Of a DNA stretch of 64,000 bases, positions 8,078 to 16,093 are shown piece after piece (within the stretch, counting starts at the first letter, position 1; each line of letters opens with the position of its first letter). Location: assembly GCA_028289065.1 (NCBI GenBank), contig JAQGHA010000006.1, positions 1 through 64,000 on the forward strand, in the 5' to 3' direction. The notes beneath the pieces were generated by a model. It was not told where the DNA came from, searched no databases, and was given only the letters and a program-made list of their open reading frames with translations. A program made the position numbers and the translations under genes. The DNA comes from Candidatus Saccharimonadota bacterium. Lineage in GTDB: Bacteria; Patescibacteriota; Saccharimonadia; Saccharimonadales; Saccharimonadaceae.

Positions 8078-9586
8078 TTAGTAACCAACGAAATAATCGG
8101 TTTTGATATGCTTCGTGTTTAACGAGCGTAGGGCTTTTTTAGCCGAATCCACGAACGGCGTTGGGCCAGAAATATAGGCTTGGCGTGAAGCAATATCAGG
8201 CACTACTTTAGCTATAACTTCTTTAGTAATACGTGGTACTTTAACCTGTATCCAATTTTCTGGTAGCTCACTTATAGGTTCTTGCGTCACAATAACTACT
8301 TTTATACCCGCTTTAACCAATACTTCTTTATAGGCAATTTCAGCCGGGCTATTCACTGCATAAACAAGAACAACATTACGGACGTCTTTATGCTTCTGAC
8401 CTGCCTTCAGGTGGCTTATAAACGGTGTGATGCCAATACCGCCAGCAACGTAGGTAATTGGCGTGGCTGGGTCTTTTGGTAAAACAAAATCACCCCAAAA
8501 GCCGGTAGCAGTTACAGCCGAGCCGATTGGCAACGTTTTTAACGCCGACTTAAATGAACTTGATGGTTCATAGAACTTAACACCCAACGTGACTTCATTT
8601 TTTTCTGGTGCTGAAGTGAAGCTAAAAGATCGGCGATAGCCACGAAAATCAACTTTTTTGTGCGGTAACTGAATTTCTATATATTGACCGGCTGAATAAC
8701 GAATCGGTTTATTAGGCATAAACACCAGTTCTTGAGTAGTGGGTGCTAACTGGCGGCGCTTTTTAAGTACCATGCGAATGTTTTCACGGGCCAAGAAAAT
8801 GGTCGACACAAGGTTACCGATTAAGATAGCTAAAGCGGGCGTCATTTCAACAAAGTATAGGTCGAGAGGTACTGCGAATAACACACCAACTATGCCTGCC
8901 TCGACGTACATTTGCCAAGTACGTGGTGGTAAGGTAAGCGGTTCAGTCAGCATTACACCAGCTACAAACAACAGTGGCCATGAAAGAAGTAAATACATAT
9001 TCTCCAACAGAGTAGTTCCATACATCGAGAAAACAATGAGTAAGATTGGAATTGAGACTGCTAAAAATACACCCGCTACCGCCAAACGATGTGATTTATA
9101 AAGCGAGATTAAAGCAACCAGTAAAACGATTGGGGTTAATACTGGCGTCGCTACCCACCAACTTGCTCCACCAAGCCCTGCAACGCCAATAACAAACGCC
9201 GCTAATGCCGCCGGGTTAAATATGTGCCGGCCATTACGAACAATAATGAATTTTGATACACCAGCGATAACGCCAGCAAAGAATAAGACAATCAAGCTAC
9301 CGATATCAAGTGACGGGCTAATAATGAGGCTTAAAATCAAACCAGTAATGAGCGATGATTCACCATGAACATGAACACCAAATAATTTTCCGCAGGTATA
9401 GCTAGCTCCATACACACTAAGCACAGCTACTATCAGGCTTGCGACCATTGCTAAGGGTGAATAAGAAATCAGCCCGAAGAAGGATAACGTAAAAGCGGCC
9501 GACCAAATACCTAGCAGGCCAAATGATATGCCTTTATACATTGTAAATATACTGGACATTTTATTTATAAGTTCGGAGAGATTCAT
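8078..9586 (-). CDS. NqrB/RnfD-like membrane domain fused to ferredoxin reductase-like domain
   Basis: 502 residues. The first about 270 form roughly nine membrane helices with the NqrB/RnfD-family motif HIFNPAALAAF (about 120-130). From about 275 a cytoplasmic FNR module follows: GQYIEIQLP, RSFSFTSAP (flavin), GGIGITPFISHL (NAD(P)) and YISGPTPFVDSAKKAL. The likely job is to carry electrons from NAD(P)H across the membrane to extracytoplasmic flavoproteins. ApbE and an FMN-binding protein are encoded just upstream on the same strand. I see no SGAT-type flavinylation motif in the membrane part, unlike classical NqrB/RnfD. A TATAAT lies 6 nt before the ATG (leaderless). Confidence 0.85.
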   Translation of the reverse strand: MNLSELINKMSSIFTMYKGISFGLLGIWSAAFTLSFFGLISYSPLAMVASLIVAVLSVYGASYTCGKLFGVHVHGESSLITGLILSLIISPSLDIGSLIVLFFAGVIAGVSKFIIVRNGRHIFNPAALAAFVIGVAGLGGASWWVATPVLTPIVLLVALISLYKSHRLAVAGVFLAVSIPILLIVFSMYGTTLLENMYLLLSWPLLFVAGVMLTEPLTLPPRTWQMYVEAGIVGVLFAVPLDLYFVEMTPALAILIGNLVSTIFLARENIRMVLKKRRQLAPTTQELVFMPNKPIRYSAGQYIEIQLPHKKVDFRGYRRSFSFTSAPEKNEVTLGVKFYEPSSSFKSALKTLPIGSAVTATGFWGDFVLPKDPATPITYVAGGIGITPFISHLKAGQKHKDVRNVVLVYAVNSPAEIAYKEVLVKAGIKVVIVTQEPISELPENWIQVKVPRITKEVIAKVVPDIASRQAYISGPTPFVDSAKKALRSLNTKHIKTDYFVGY

Positions 9587-9626
9587 TTACTGATTATAGC
9601 AATGAAACATATAATTTGAGACAAAA

Positions 9627-9654
9627 AATAAGAGGCACGTACGCGCCTCTTATT
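9627..9654 (-). terminator. Intrinsic terminator of the candidate ncRNA
   Basis: 10-bp arms AATAAGAGGC/GCCTCTTATT at 9627-9636 and 9645-9654, followed on the minus strand by a run of six T. It ends 40 nt before the NqrB-like gene, which has its own -10 box. Confidence 0.85.
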
Positions 9655-9775
9655 TATGGAGGAAGATTTGCACCAACAGATGTAGCCTACGAACTAAATA
9701 ACTGAGCTTGAACTGAACTATTGAACTTGATCGGCTACATATAATGATCTTGTGCTGTATCACTTGATCTTCCAC
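9627..9775 (-). ncRNA. Candidate structured small RNA (about 150 nt)
   Basis: The 230-nt gap between apbE and the NqrB-like gene holds a complete transcription unit on the minus strand. It has a -35 TTGCAT (9803-9808), a 16-nt spacer, a -10 TATATT (9781-9786), a predicted start near 9775 and a strong terminator. The predicted RNA folds as a rod: 9661-9667 pair with 9767-9773 (7 bp), 9670-9673 with 9752-9755, and 9680-9687 with 9733-9740 (8 bp, perfect), closing an apical region of about 45 nt with repeated GTTCA units. No ORF is apparent. It could be a 6S-like or other regulatory RNA, or a terminated leader; it does not show FMN-riboswitch motifs. Confidence 0.5.
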
Positions 9776-9780
9776 GTCTA

Positions 9781-9808
9781 AATATAGCAAATAAATTTCT
9801 GTATGCAA
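9781..9808 (-). promoter_or_regulatory. Promoter of the candidate ncRNA
   Basis: TTGCAT (9803-9808) and TATATT (9781-9786) on the minus strand with a 16-nt spacer, immediately downstream of the apbE stop codon. Confidence 0.5.
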
Positions 9809-9816
9809 AGCCTTTT

Positions 9817-10674
9817 TTAGAAAATTTTATCTTTAAAATATGCGGAGTATTCTACTCCACCGCTGGCATACATCCGCAAATACTCGAACGTATAATGGTG
9901 TTGTAAAATTTTCGGTTCAACAAAGAATAAGGCTGTCGCTAAGCCGTCAGCTATCATGGTTTCATCGGCGATAACCCAAGTAGCAAGGATGTCCTGGGTT
10001 GGCGCTTTTTCATCCGGGTCGAAAATATGGTGCATCCCCTTTCCCCATATGCGACGGTTACTCGCCGAGGCGCATAAGCTTCTATTCTGCACATCAACCG
10101 CACCAATAATTTTGCCAGGGTTGGCTGGATGTTCGAGCCCGACGATATTTTCAGTGGTACCTTTATGCCGTAAGTCACCACTAGCATCGACAACATATTC
10201 ACTTATAGAATAGCCATCAAGTATTTCGGCAATAATATCAACTAAGTAGCCTTTTCCGGCCGCCCCAACATCAAGCGTAATTGGCTGAGTGGTAGTTAAT
10301 ATCGAGCCATCCCAGCTCATTACCTGTCCCCAATCTGGAAGTGTAGCTAACGGTTGGGGTTTCAAAGAATACCGTGCATCGTACCCAGCTCGCGATAGCA
10401 TATCGCCTATGAGTGGTGTCACTTTGCCATTAGTGATGCCATACAGTTGTTTGTAAAAATCAAATAATTTTGTGGCATCATTGGGAAATGTATAGCGGCC
10501 AGCTTGTTTTGAAATTTGCGTTATTAACGAGTCCTCACGGAATCGCGAATAAACAGCATCAAAGCTTTGAATTCGCTGTTGGATTACCTTTTTTACATGT
10601 ACTGGTATTGGCTGGGCAGTTTCGATACTCCACGGCGTACCAATCGCCTCGAAACTATAATTATGCTTCAGCAT
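9817..10674 (-). CDS. apbE: FAD:protein FMN transferase (ApbE)
   Basis: Transfers FMN from FAD onto Thr/Ser of exported flavoproteins. Family features are FEAIGTPWSIE at the start, FDAVYSRFREDSLITQI (about 36-52), LDVGAAGKGYLVD (about 147-159) and VDASGDLRHKG (about 176-186). 285 residues from the start chosen; ApbE is usually 300-350, so this is compact. The ATG at 10674 lies inside the end of the FMN-binding gene (14-nt overlap); an in-frame ATG at 10710 would overlap more. Its substrate is most likely the neighbouring FMN-binding protein. No lipobox or signal peptide is visible. Confidence 0.9.
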   Translation of the reverse strand: MLKHNYSFEAIGTPWSIETAQPIPVHVKKVIQQRIQSFDAVYSRFREDSLITQISKQAGRYTFPNDATKLFDFYKQLYGITNGKVTPLIGDMLSRAGYDARYSLKPQPLATLPDWGQVMSWDGSILTTTQPITLDVGAAGKGYLVDIIAEILDGYSISEYVVDASGDLRHKGTTENIVGLEHPANPGKIIGAVDVQNRSLCASASNRRIWGKGMHHIFDPDEKAPTQDILATWVIADETMIADGLATALFFVEPKILQHHYTFEYLRMYASGGVEYSAYFKDKIF

Positions 10675-11137
10675 CAGCCTTGATAAGTTCAACCGCTGCA
10701 TTAAAACCATTCGAAGTTAAAGACGATCCAGCTACCCGTGATAGCGAAACCTCATCAATATCCTTACCGACAACCGAGCTTTTATAGCCTGATATAAATT
10801 TTTCTTGGTATTCTTCAGCTTCACCCGAGGTTGCATTGCTAGCAACGGAAGCTGAGGTAATAATGTCATTGGCAATCATTAAAGTTACCTCAATCGATTC
10901 ACCTCCACCTGGGCTGATATAGCGACCTTTCTCGGTATACGTTCCATCTTTGTACGTTACTTGCGTATCGGCGCTTGTATCCGCGGCCGTGTCAGTAGCC
11001 GGTTGTTGCGTTTGTGTAGCCTCAGGTGCAACTTCTTTTTGCTGGTTCACGACTGCAGCCGCAGCCACCGCTAGCCCAACTAAAACAACCACAATAAGGG
11101 CAATAATAACTGGGCTGGGTTTTTTGGCTGGTAGCAT
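10661..11137 (-). CDS. FMN-binding domain protein, membrane anchored
   Basis: 158 residues: an N-terminal membrane anchor at about 10-29 (VIIALIVVVLVGLAVAAAAV), a Thr/Ala/Asp-rich linker (about 36-60) and an FMN_bind domain (about 62-155). The domain holds YKDGTYTEKGRY and ends in AGSSLTSNGFNAAV, which corresponds to the SGATxTS flavin-attachment motif with Ser in place of the usual acceptor Thr. It should sit outside the membrane and carry covalently bound FMN added by ApbE. It lies 30 nt after the YggT-like gene and overlaps apbE, so an operon is likely. An AAAGGA ribosome site is present. Confidence 0.85.
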   Translation of the reverse strand: MLPAKKPSPVIIALIVVVLVGLAVAAAAVVNQQKEVAPEATQTQQPATDTAADTSADTQVTYKDGTYTEKGRYISPGGGESIEVTLMIANDIITSASVASNATSGEAEEYQEKFISGYKSSVVGKDIDEVSLSRVAGSSLTSNGFNAAVELIKADAEA

Positions 11138-11167
11138 GAATTTCCTTTTTGCTGCTTGAAAGAAATA

Positions 11168-11563
11168 CTATACTTCTTCGCGAGGGCGAGTCAGAGCGAT
11201 GAGTTTTGCGATACCAACTGTTAACAGTGCGTACACAATAATGGCAACAATTGCTGATGTTTCAAAGTGAGATTGTCCAAAAGTTGGTTCACCAAAAATA
11301 CCAGAAAATGGAGCGACGAATATTGATGATAAGGCATAAATAAAGCCAACAAAATCACTACCTTGGTTTGCGCCTAATAGTTGTAATAATACGCGTACTA
11401 ATAGCAGGGCAATAATAACGCCGCCAACATAATAGATAACTCGTTGTGCAATTACTACTCCAGATACCGCAGTACTTTTTGCGACACTTTCACGTTGTAC
11501 AGTTGTGTTTCCAACCTGTTCATTAGTTTGTCGGACTTCCGTAGTTTGACGATCTTCTTGCAT
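11168..11563 (-). CDS. YggT-like integral membrane protein
   Basis: 131 residues. A polar, Gln/Thr-rich N-terminus of about 35 residues is followed by a helix (AQRVIYYVGGVIIALLLVRVLLQLLG), a re-entrant or amphipathic segment (GFIYALSSIFVAPFSGIFG) and a C-terminal helix (VAIIVYALLTVGIAKLI). The RVLLQLLG and FVAPFSGIFG patterns match the YggT family, small membrane proteins of unclear function often near division or wall genes. A strong GAGGAGG ribosome site lies upstream. It heads the FMN-binding/apbE operon. Confidence 0.7.
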   Translation of the reverse strand: MQEDRQTTEVRQTNEQVGNTTVQRESVAKSTAVSGVVIAQRVIYYVGGVIIALLLVRVLLQLLGANQGSDFVGFIYALSSIFVAPFSGIFGEPTFGQSHFETSAIVAIIVYALLTVGIAKLIALTRPREEV

Positions 11564-11640
11564 GAAACCCTCCTCTTTAATAACTTGTACCTAACACTAT
11601 ATCATTAAATTAAAATGACTGCTTATAGTTAATGAGGTTT

Positions 11641-12087
11641 TTACTTAAACGAGTCTTTTAGCGCAACAAAATCATTTTTCAACGTTTTAGTATCACTTGT
11701 CACAGAAACAATAAAACCTTGTTGGCTTGGGCGAATCACATCTTTAACAACTTGGAAAAGCAAAAGTGCTTTTGGTGTCGACGTTACCTCGGCTACCCTG
11801 AGTAATTTTTCAACCAGCAGCTTAGATTGCTGCCGTTGAGCTTTTGTTTGCGCCGGGTTAACTGTTTTGATAATAATCCAAATAATTATTAAAGCAGCGG
11901 CAACAAACAAAATAAGCCCACTAATAAATACTACTAATATTAACCACCACTGGCTAAAAGTAACTAACCAAATCGATAGACCAAGTAAAATAGCTGCGAT
12001 TATGCCAACGGCAATAGTAACCGGTTTATATAAACTAAGGGCAAATTCTGCGGCAATCGATCGAATTGCTAAGAGTGAAGGTATCAT
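11641..12087 (-). CDS. Hypothetical two-helix membrane protein
   Basis: 148 residues with hydrophobic segments at about 22-43 and 48-73 and a cytoplasmic helical domain of about 75 residues (SKLLVEKLLRVAEVTSTPKA). No recognised family. A TACAAT box ends 6 nt before the ATG, so the gene is probably leaderless and transcribed on its own. Confidence 0.6.
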   Translation of the reverse strand: MIPSLLAIRSIAAEFALSLYKPVTIAVGIIAAILLGLSIWLVTFSQWWLILVVFISGLILFVAAALIIIWIIIKTVNPAQTKAQRQQSKLLVEKLLRVAEVTSTPKALLLFQVVKDVIRPSQQGFIVSVTSDTKTLKNDFVALKDSFK

Positions 12088-12140
12088 ACGCCTATTGTAT
12101 CAGTGCCTATGCATTTATAGGAACCTGCTCATAATTAGAT

Positions 12141-12668
12141 TTATTTTAAATAGTGGATTTTTGCATCAAGAGTATCGGTATTTATAATGGCGACCGTTGG
12201 TACCCACTGTTTGCTACGAGGTATAGAAAAGGCTGTTGAGCCTGGGTTTACAATTAACGTTTGTTCGGTTTTTTCAATCAGCGGTTTATGTGTGTGGCCT
12301 AAAAGAATAATTGAATACACCGCCTCGTTAATAATTTTACGTAAGGTAGGTTTGTGATGCCCGTGGTAAATAACACCAGTTACGTTGCCCGCTTCAAACT
12401 CCAACGCGTTCTCTTGAAGCATAAAATGACCCGGCGCCTTAAGTGCATATTCAATGAAATCTGCTACATCAAGGTCATTATTCCCAAGCACTCCCCTTAC
12501 CGGCAATGATAGAATATTGGCTTGCTCGGCAAAATAACGCACGGTTTGTAAAGATTTCCAATCTCCACAATGGAGGACCATCTCCACCTTTTGCTTCTTA
12601 AAAAAAGCCAAGGCAATATCAATTGCTGGCAGGCGGTCGTGAGTGTCGGAAATTATACCTAAAATCAT
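12141..12668 (-). CDS. Metallophosphoesterase (YfcE/MJ0936 family)
   Basis: 175 residues with all metal-binding motifs of the family: GIISDTHDR (4-12), HCGDW (about 33-37), GVLGNNDLD (about 59-67), IYHGHH and LLGHTHKP (about 118-125). These bind a dinuclear metal centre that hydrolyses phosphodiesters such as cyclic nucleotides or nucleotide fragments; the substrate cannot be read from sequence. TATACT ends 6 nt before the ATG (leaderless). Confidence 0.9.
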   Translation of the reverse strand: MILGIISDTHDRLPAIDIALAFFKKQKVEMVLHCGDWKSLQTVRYFAEQANILSLPVRGVLGNNDLDVADFIEYALKAPGHFMLQENALEFEAGNVTGVIYHGHHKPTLRKIINEAVYSIILLGHTHKPLIEKTEQTLIVNPGSTAFSIPRSKQWVPTVAIINTDTLDAKIHYLK

Positions 12669-12772
12669 TCTTCTAGTATAGCGTCCTTAAATGCTCAGTA
12701 ATCATAGTGATTTCGTATATTTGTATTTTTTTCAATAATATACTATCGTTGAATCATAATTTGGAGGTTACT

Positions 12773-13498
12773 ATGGAGAATGGTATTAGGTTTGAATCGC
12801 TATCGAAAAAGCACATTCGGTCGATTGCAGGCATGTCATTTATTATAGGTCTGACACTTACTGGGTGTAGCTCTGAAGCAGCACCTCCCGGCCCAATCAA
12901 AACAGCCATCGACCAAGCGCAAGCAGACCTTGATTGTGTTATTGCTAATGACCCTTTGGCTGATTGCGACCGAGATAATGTTGCTAACCTTGCCGATGTC
13001 GTACCATGGCGAGATGATTACGCTGACGATGACGGTGATGTCGTTGCTAATCGGCTCGATAGGTGGCCTGGCCACGATGACAAAGTCATAGACCTTGATG
13101 GCGATACGATTCCCGATTACCTGGATACTTTTTTTGGAAATAATTACATTGATACGGATAACGACGGCTTAATAAACGGCTTCGACCCGCAACCGTACGT
13201 TATGCCACCATCCGGATACGCCGAATTACCGCCAGCCACCTTAACCCCAGAACAGTTATCTGAAAGCCTACTAAAAGTACAAATGTCTCGCAAACTGATT
13301 CAAGAAATATATGGCCCAAAACAAGATACAGATTACGATGGCATCCCAGACAGCTCAGATACTAATCCAACTGGATATACCAATGACCGCGACAATGATG
13401 GCGATCCTGACTTCTACGACCCTAAGCCAAATGATTATTACACTGATTCAAAAAATAACCCCTACGACCCTCGAAACGATGAGTACTGGGAAGACTAA
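12773..13498 (+). CDS. Lipoprotein with thrombospondin type 3-like Ca-binding repeats
   Basis: 241 residues from an ATG preceded by a good GGAGG site; an ATG 66 nt upstream has none. The signal peptide ends in the lipobox LTLTGC (Cys at about 31). The mature part is very acidic, with many Asp-rich repeats of the DxDxDG type: DLDGDTIPDYLD, DTDNDGLINGFDP, DTDYDGIPDSSDT, DRDNDGDPDFYDP. These resemble calcium-binding TSP3/EF-like loops of surface proteins. It is predicted to be lipid-anchored on the outer face. Ends exactly where the convergent Nudix gene begins its stop. Confidence 0.85.
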   Translation: MENGIRFESLSKKHIRSIAGMSFIIGLTLTGCSSEAAPPGPIKTAIDQAQADLDCVIANDPLADCDRDNVANLADVVPWRDDYADDDGDVVANRLDRWPGHDDKVIDLDGDTIPDYLDTFFGNNYIDTDNDGLINGFDPQPYVMPPSGYAELPPATLTPEQLSESLLKVQMSRKLIQEIYGPKQDTDYDGIPDSSDTNPTGYTNDRDNDGDPDFYDPKPNDYYTDSKNNPYDPRNDEYWED

Positions 13499-13993
13499 CT
13501 ATTTAGTGTTTGAAAGTGCCCACAAATTTTGAAACTTCTCTAAGGCAGTGCTACAATTTCGCACGACTGGGCCACGGGTTGGGGCTTGTGTAACGTGATC
13601 CCAAACATAATCGTCGTGTTCATGGCTGAGCATAAACTCCCCACTGACGACACGGGATACGATAAAATAACTGACGTGTTCTAGGCCTTTATGAAAACCA
13701 CTCACTATTGGCTTTCGCTCGACATATATTTCAGACTGTTGAACCGATTCTGCTAATGGCTCAATTATTAGGCCGGTTTCTTCCTCAATTTCACGTCGCA
13801 ATGTAGTGATGCCATCTTCACCGGGGTCAACCTTGCCGCCCGGAAATTCATAATACCCAGGCAGGTAGGTGTCTTTAATCGAGCGTTTCACCATAAGCAA
13901 ACCGTTGCTTTCTCGATCATAAATAATAGCTCGGTACACTTCTAGTGAAGTAGCAGCATTTGTTTTAGGAAGTCTCTCAATAAAATCGGACAT
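13499..13993 (-). CDS. Nudix hydrolase
   Basis: 164 residues with a complete Nudix box from FPGGKVDPGED to LRREIEEETGL (about 51-74), including the REUxEE metal ligands. It hydrolyses a nucleoside diphosphate linked to another moiety; the substrate is not predictable. It abuts the lipoprotein gene convergently. A TATAAA-like box lies 8 nt before the ATG. One of three Nudix genes within 5 kb. Confidence 0.88.
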   Translation of the reverse strand: MSDFIERLPKTNAATSLEVYRAIIYDRESNGLLMVKRSIKDTYLPGYYEFPGGKVDPGEDGITTLRREIEEETGLIIEPLAESVQQSEIYVERKPIVSGFHKGLEHVSYFIVSRVVSGEFMLSHEHDDYVWDHVTQAPTRGPVVRNCSTALEKFQNLWALSNTK

Positions 13994-14048
13994 GTGAACT
14001 ATTTATATCACATTTTTATGTTTATGCAAAACTGCATTAAAATGAACA

Positions 14049-14072
14049 GCCCGCCGTATCGCTACGGCGGGC
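14049..14072 (-). terminator. Hairpin terminator after the 14081-14533 gene
   Basis: Perfect 10-bp GC-rich inverted repeat GCCCGCCGTA/TACGGCGGGC with a 4-nt loop; the downstream minus-strand tail is TGTTCATTTT, a weak U-tract. Confidence 0.75.
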
Positions 14073-14080
14073 TTGCTTGT

Positions 14081-14533
14081 TCAGACTGGATCGACCCTAT
14101 ACCAGAGTTCGTCATCAGGCTGGCTGGACGTTATGCCCAAAATCACCTTCAGGCCCTTGATCCAGAACCTTAGGGTGTGAGCGTCGTCCAACGGCTCTGC
14201 CTCCAAATTGATAAAAAGCAGTCCACCGAACGCGAGGCAAAAGGTTCCGACCATTCCTTCGCTTGAGACGAAGTAGATGTTGTACCCACCTTTACCTGAA
14301 AAGAAGACAGTGAACGAAGTCCACATCCCGGGTAACGGTCGAAAAACCGGAATGCGTTCCCATCTCCAGTTGTGCAGACACCACTTGCGGCCCGCGAGAA
14401 CCCCGACGGGTTCGGGTCGGAGTTCTACCGTGCCATCCGTTATACATTGAACGACCTGTTCACGTAGATCATCGAGCTCCTTCATGAGCTCTCTCTCCCT
14501 CTGCGACGGTCCGCCAACACTTACTTTGCCCAT
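14081..14533 (-). CDS. Hypothetical protein, foreign-looking
   Basis: 150 residues, starting MGKVSVGG. A short charged helix (RERELMKELDDLREQVVQCI) is followed by a Trp-rich, mixed beta domain (WCLHNWRWERIPVF, GKGGYNIYFVSSEG). No known family. By eye the gene is richer in G and C than its neighbours. It uses an AGAAGG ribosome site 5 nt before the ATG and a GC-rich terminator, unlike the leaderless genes around it. An ATG 33 nt upstream is a poorer start. Recent transfer is inferred. Confidence 0.6.
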   Translation of the reverse strand: MGKVSVGGPSQRERELMKELDDLREQVVQCITDGTVELRPEPVGVLAGRKWCLHNWRWERIPVFRPLPGMWTSFTVFFSGKGGYNIYFVSSEGMVGTFCLAFGGLLFINLEAEPLDDAHTLRFWIKGLKVILGITSSQPDDELWYRVDPV

Positions 14534-14668
14534 GATGACCTTCTTCTCTCGTTGCCAATTTTCCAAGCTTCCATTTCGGAGAGCCAGAAAAACATAGCTC
14601 TCAACAAAATTTACCTTACTTTAAAACTATTTTTTAATATACACAAGCATAAGAAAGTTAAATCAAAA

Positions 14669-14696
14669 AGGCAGGATACTATAAAGCTTCCTGCCT
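14669..14696 (-). terminator. Terminator after the 14758-15015 gene
   Basis: AGGCAGGA/TCCTGCCT arms with a 12-nt loop, followed on the minus strand by TTTTTG. The 190-nt gap 14567-14757 otherwise holds nothing I recognise. Confidence 0.8.
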
Positions 14697-14757
14697 CTAC
14701 GAGAAAAATATTTAACGTCTGTCTCGCGTCAGACTATCCAGTTAAAACTTCGGTGTG

Positions 14758-15015
14758 TTATCTCGGGAGATTGATTTCCCCTATCTCCGGATGCTCCTCG
14801 TCGAGGGTTTGCATGAGGAAATCTATTGCAACCCTCACCAAATGAGAACGGGAGACATGCCGATAGCCTTGACCTTGAAAGAACGCTTCTGCGCGGTTCA
14901 GGTCATCTACGGTTTCGCTTTTAGCCCTGAATCTCAGCGGTACTTCCAGATTGACATCAGATACGTTTTTGCGCGTAACCAGCAAGTCAACCGATTCAAC
15001 TCCGTTATTAACCAT
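14758..15015 (-). CDS. Small protein with possible ribbon-helix-helix C-terminus
   Basis: 85 residues from an ATG with a GGAGAG site 6 nt upstream (an ATG 48 nt upstream is possible). The second half, SRSHLVRVAIDFLMQTLDEE, has the Ser-x-x-Leu-x-Arg-x-Ala-Ile pattern seen in CopG/Arc-type ribbon-helix-helix proteins, but the N-terminal strand is not obvious. It could be a small regulator; assignment is weak. Like the preceding gene it is SD-led and terminator-ended. Confidence 0.5.
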   Translation of the reverse strand: MVNNGVESVDLLVTRKNVSDVNLEVPLRFRAKSETVDDLNRAEAFFQGQGYRHVSRSHLVRVAIDFLMQTLDEEHPEIGEINLPR

Positions 15016-15086
15016 AGTTCTCTCCAAACAATCGTAAATCAGGATTTGCATATTATAATACAAAAAAGGTGTTTAATCAATATTTA

Positions 15087-15614
15087 TTAGAGATGGAGTA
15101 ACAGAAGTATTGCTAAGAAATAGATTGCTATTAACGATAGCGCCACAGCTATTCCCCGCACTTCAGTAAGTTGAATATGCTTAATACTCAACGGTGCAAT
15201 ACTTTTATCAATTTTAGTGTCGACTGCAAGCAACCTCCGAAGCACCTTACTCGGCAGTCGCTTCTTAACAATACCTTCATAAATACTTTCGAAAACAATC
15301 GCGCCTATATTAGCCGCGACGTAAATTGTGATAGCTAGAGTGCCCACACTAGTTACGAGTAAGTAATTCATCAGTACCGGTAATATAAAAAACGTAATGA
15401 CATATAAAAATATTGCTTGGCCTGGGCTGAACAATTGCCGTATAAGATCCCAGATGAAATAGCTCAAAATAGCGTAGCCCATAACAGCAAACAAAATGGG
15501 TGAACTTAAACTACCAAATGCAGCCGATACCGCTACGCTGCCTATTACTGTAAAGAATAAATACAGTACTGTGTAGCTGGAATCAACGTTTTCGTCGTGA
15601 AAATCTTTTGTCAT
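15087..15614 (-). CDS. Hypothetical multi-pass membrane protein
   Basis: 175 residues with about five hydrophobic segments (about 12-32, 38-55, 65-90, 92-112 and 150-172) and a short basic cytoplasmic loop (KKRLPSKVLRRLLAVDTKID). No family recognised. TATACT ends 7 nt before the ATG (leaderless). Confidence 0.6.
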   Translation of the reverse strand: MTKDFHDENVDSSYTVLYLFFTVIGSVAVSAAFGSLSSPILFAVMGYAILSYFIWDLIRQLFSPGQAIFLYVITFFILPVLMNYLLVTSVGTLAITIYVAANIGAIVFESIYEGIVKKRLPSKVLRRLLAVDTKIDKSIAPLSIKHIQLTEVRGIAVALSLIAIYFLAILLLLHL

Positions 15615-15718
15615 AGTTAGAAGTATAACAAATTAAATCAGGGGTTTATCTATATAAAATTAATATTGATTGCGCTCGTGCTTCAATATATACTTACATC
15701 ACAATCGAAAGGTACAGC

Positions 15719-16054
15719 ATGACACTTGAATCATTACACTTCGTAGAGACAACACCATCTACCGAACAAGATATTGAAAAACTGTTAATTTTGAGGCGGG
15801 AAGAAGCATCTCGCGAGTTAGGGAGGGTATCCGTTGAACTTGCGCAAGTTTCTCATATATATAACAAATTAATTCTAGAAATTATTCAATTGAACCAGAA
15901 GCTTGCGGAGGGCGGGACAGACAAACACGCTATTGCCCTGATGATTCAATCCCCTACACCGGCTGAAGAATCGCCGTTATTTAGCGGTGAACCATTTGTA
16001 GAGGCCTCAGAAAATGGCGAGTACGGTACTTTAAAAGCCGTTTCCGGCTTCTAA
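15719..16054 (+). CDS. Hypothetical coiled-coil protein
   Basis: 111 residues. About 16-65 are likely coiled coil (IEKLLILRREEASRELGR, then a heptad-like LILEIIQLNQKLAEGG); the acidic tail is probably unstructured. A GAAAGG ribosome site lies upstream. No signal peptide, no known family. Confidence 0.5.
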   Translation: MTLESLHFVETTPSTEQDIEKLLILRREEASRELGRVSVELAQVSHIYNKLILEIIQLNQKLAEGGTDKHAIALMIQSPTPAEESPLFSGEPFVEASENGEYGTLKAVSGF

Positions 16055-16093
16055 CAATTAACCGATTCTACGATTAGCATGTAAATTCTGTGA

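Noticed and set aside
9600..9816. FMN riboswitch controlling the flavin genes
   Set aside because: The conserved RFN core sequences are not present, and the downstream gene has its own leaderless promoter after the terminator.
12707..12772. Upstream ATG for the Ca-repeat lipoprotein
   Set aside because: The ATG at 12773 has a GGAGG site and gives a proper lipoprotein signal peptide; the longer form does not.
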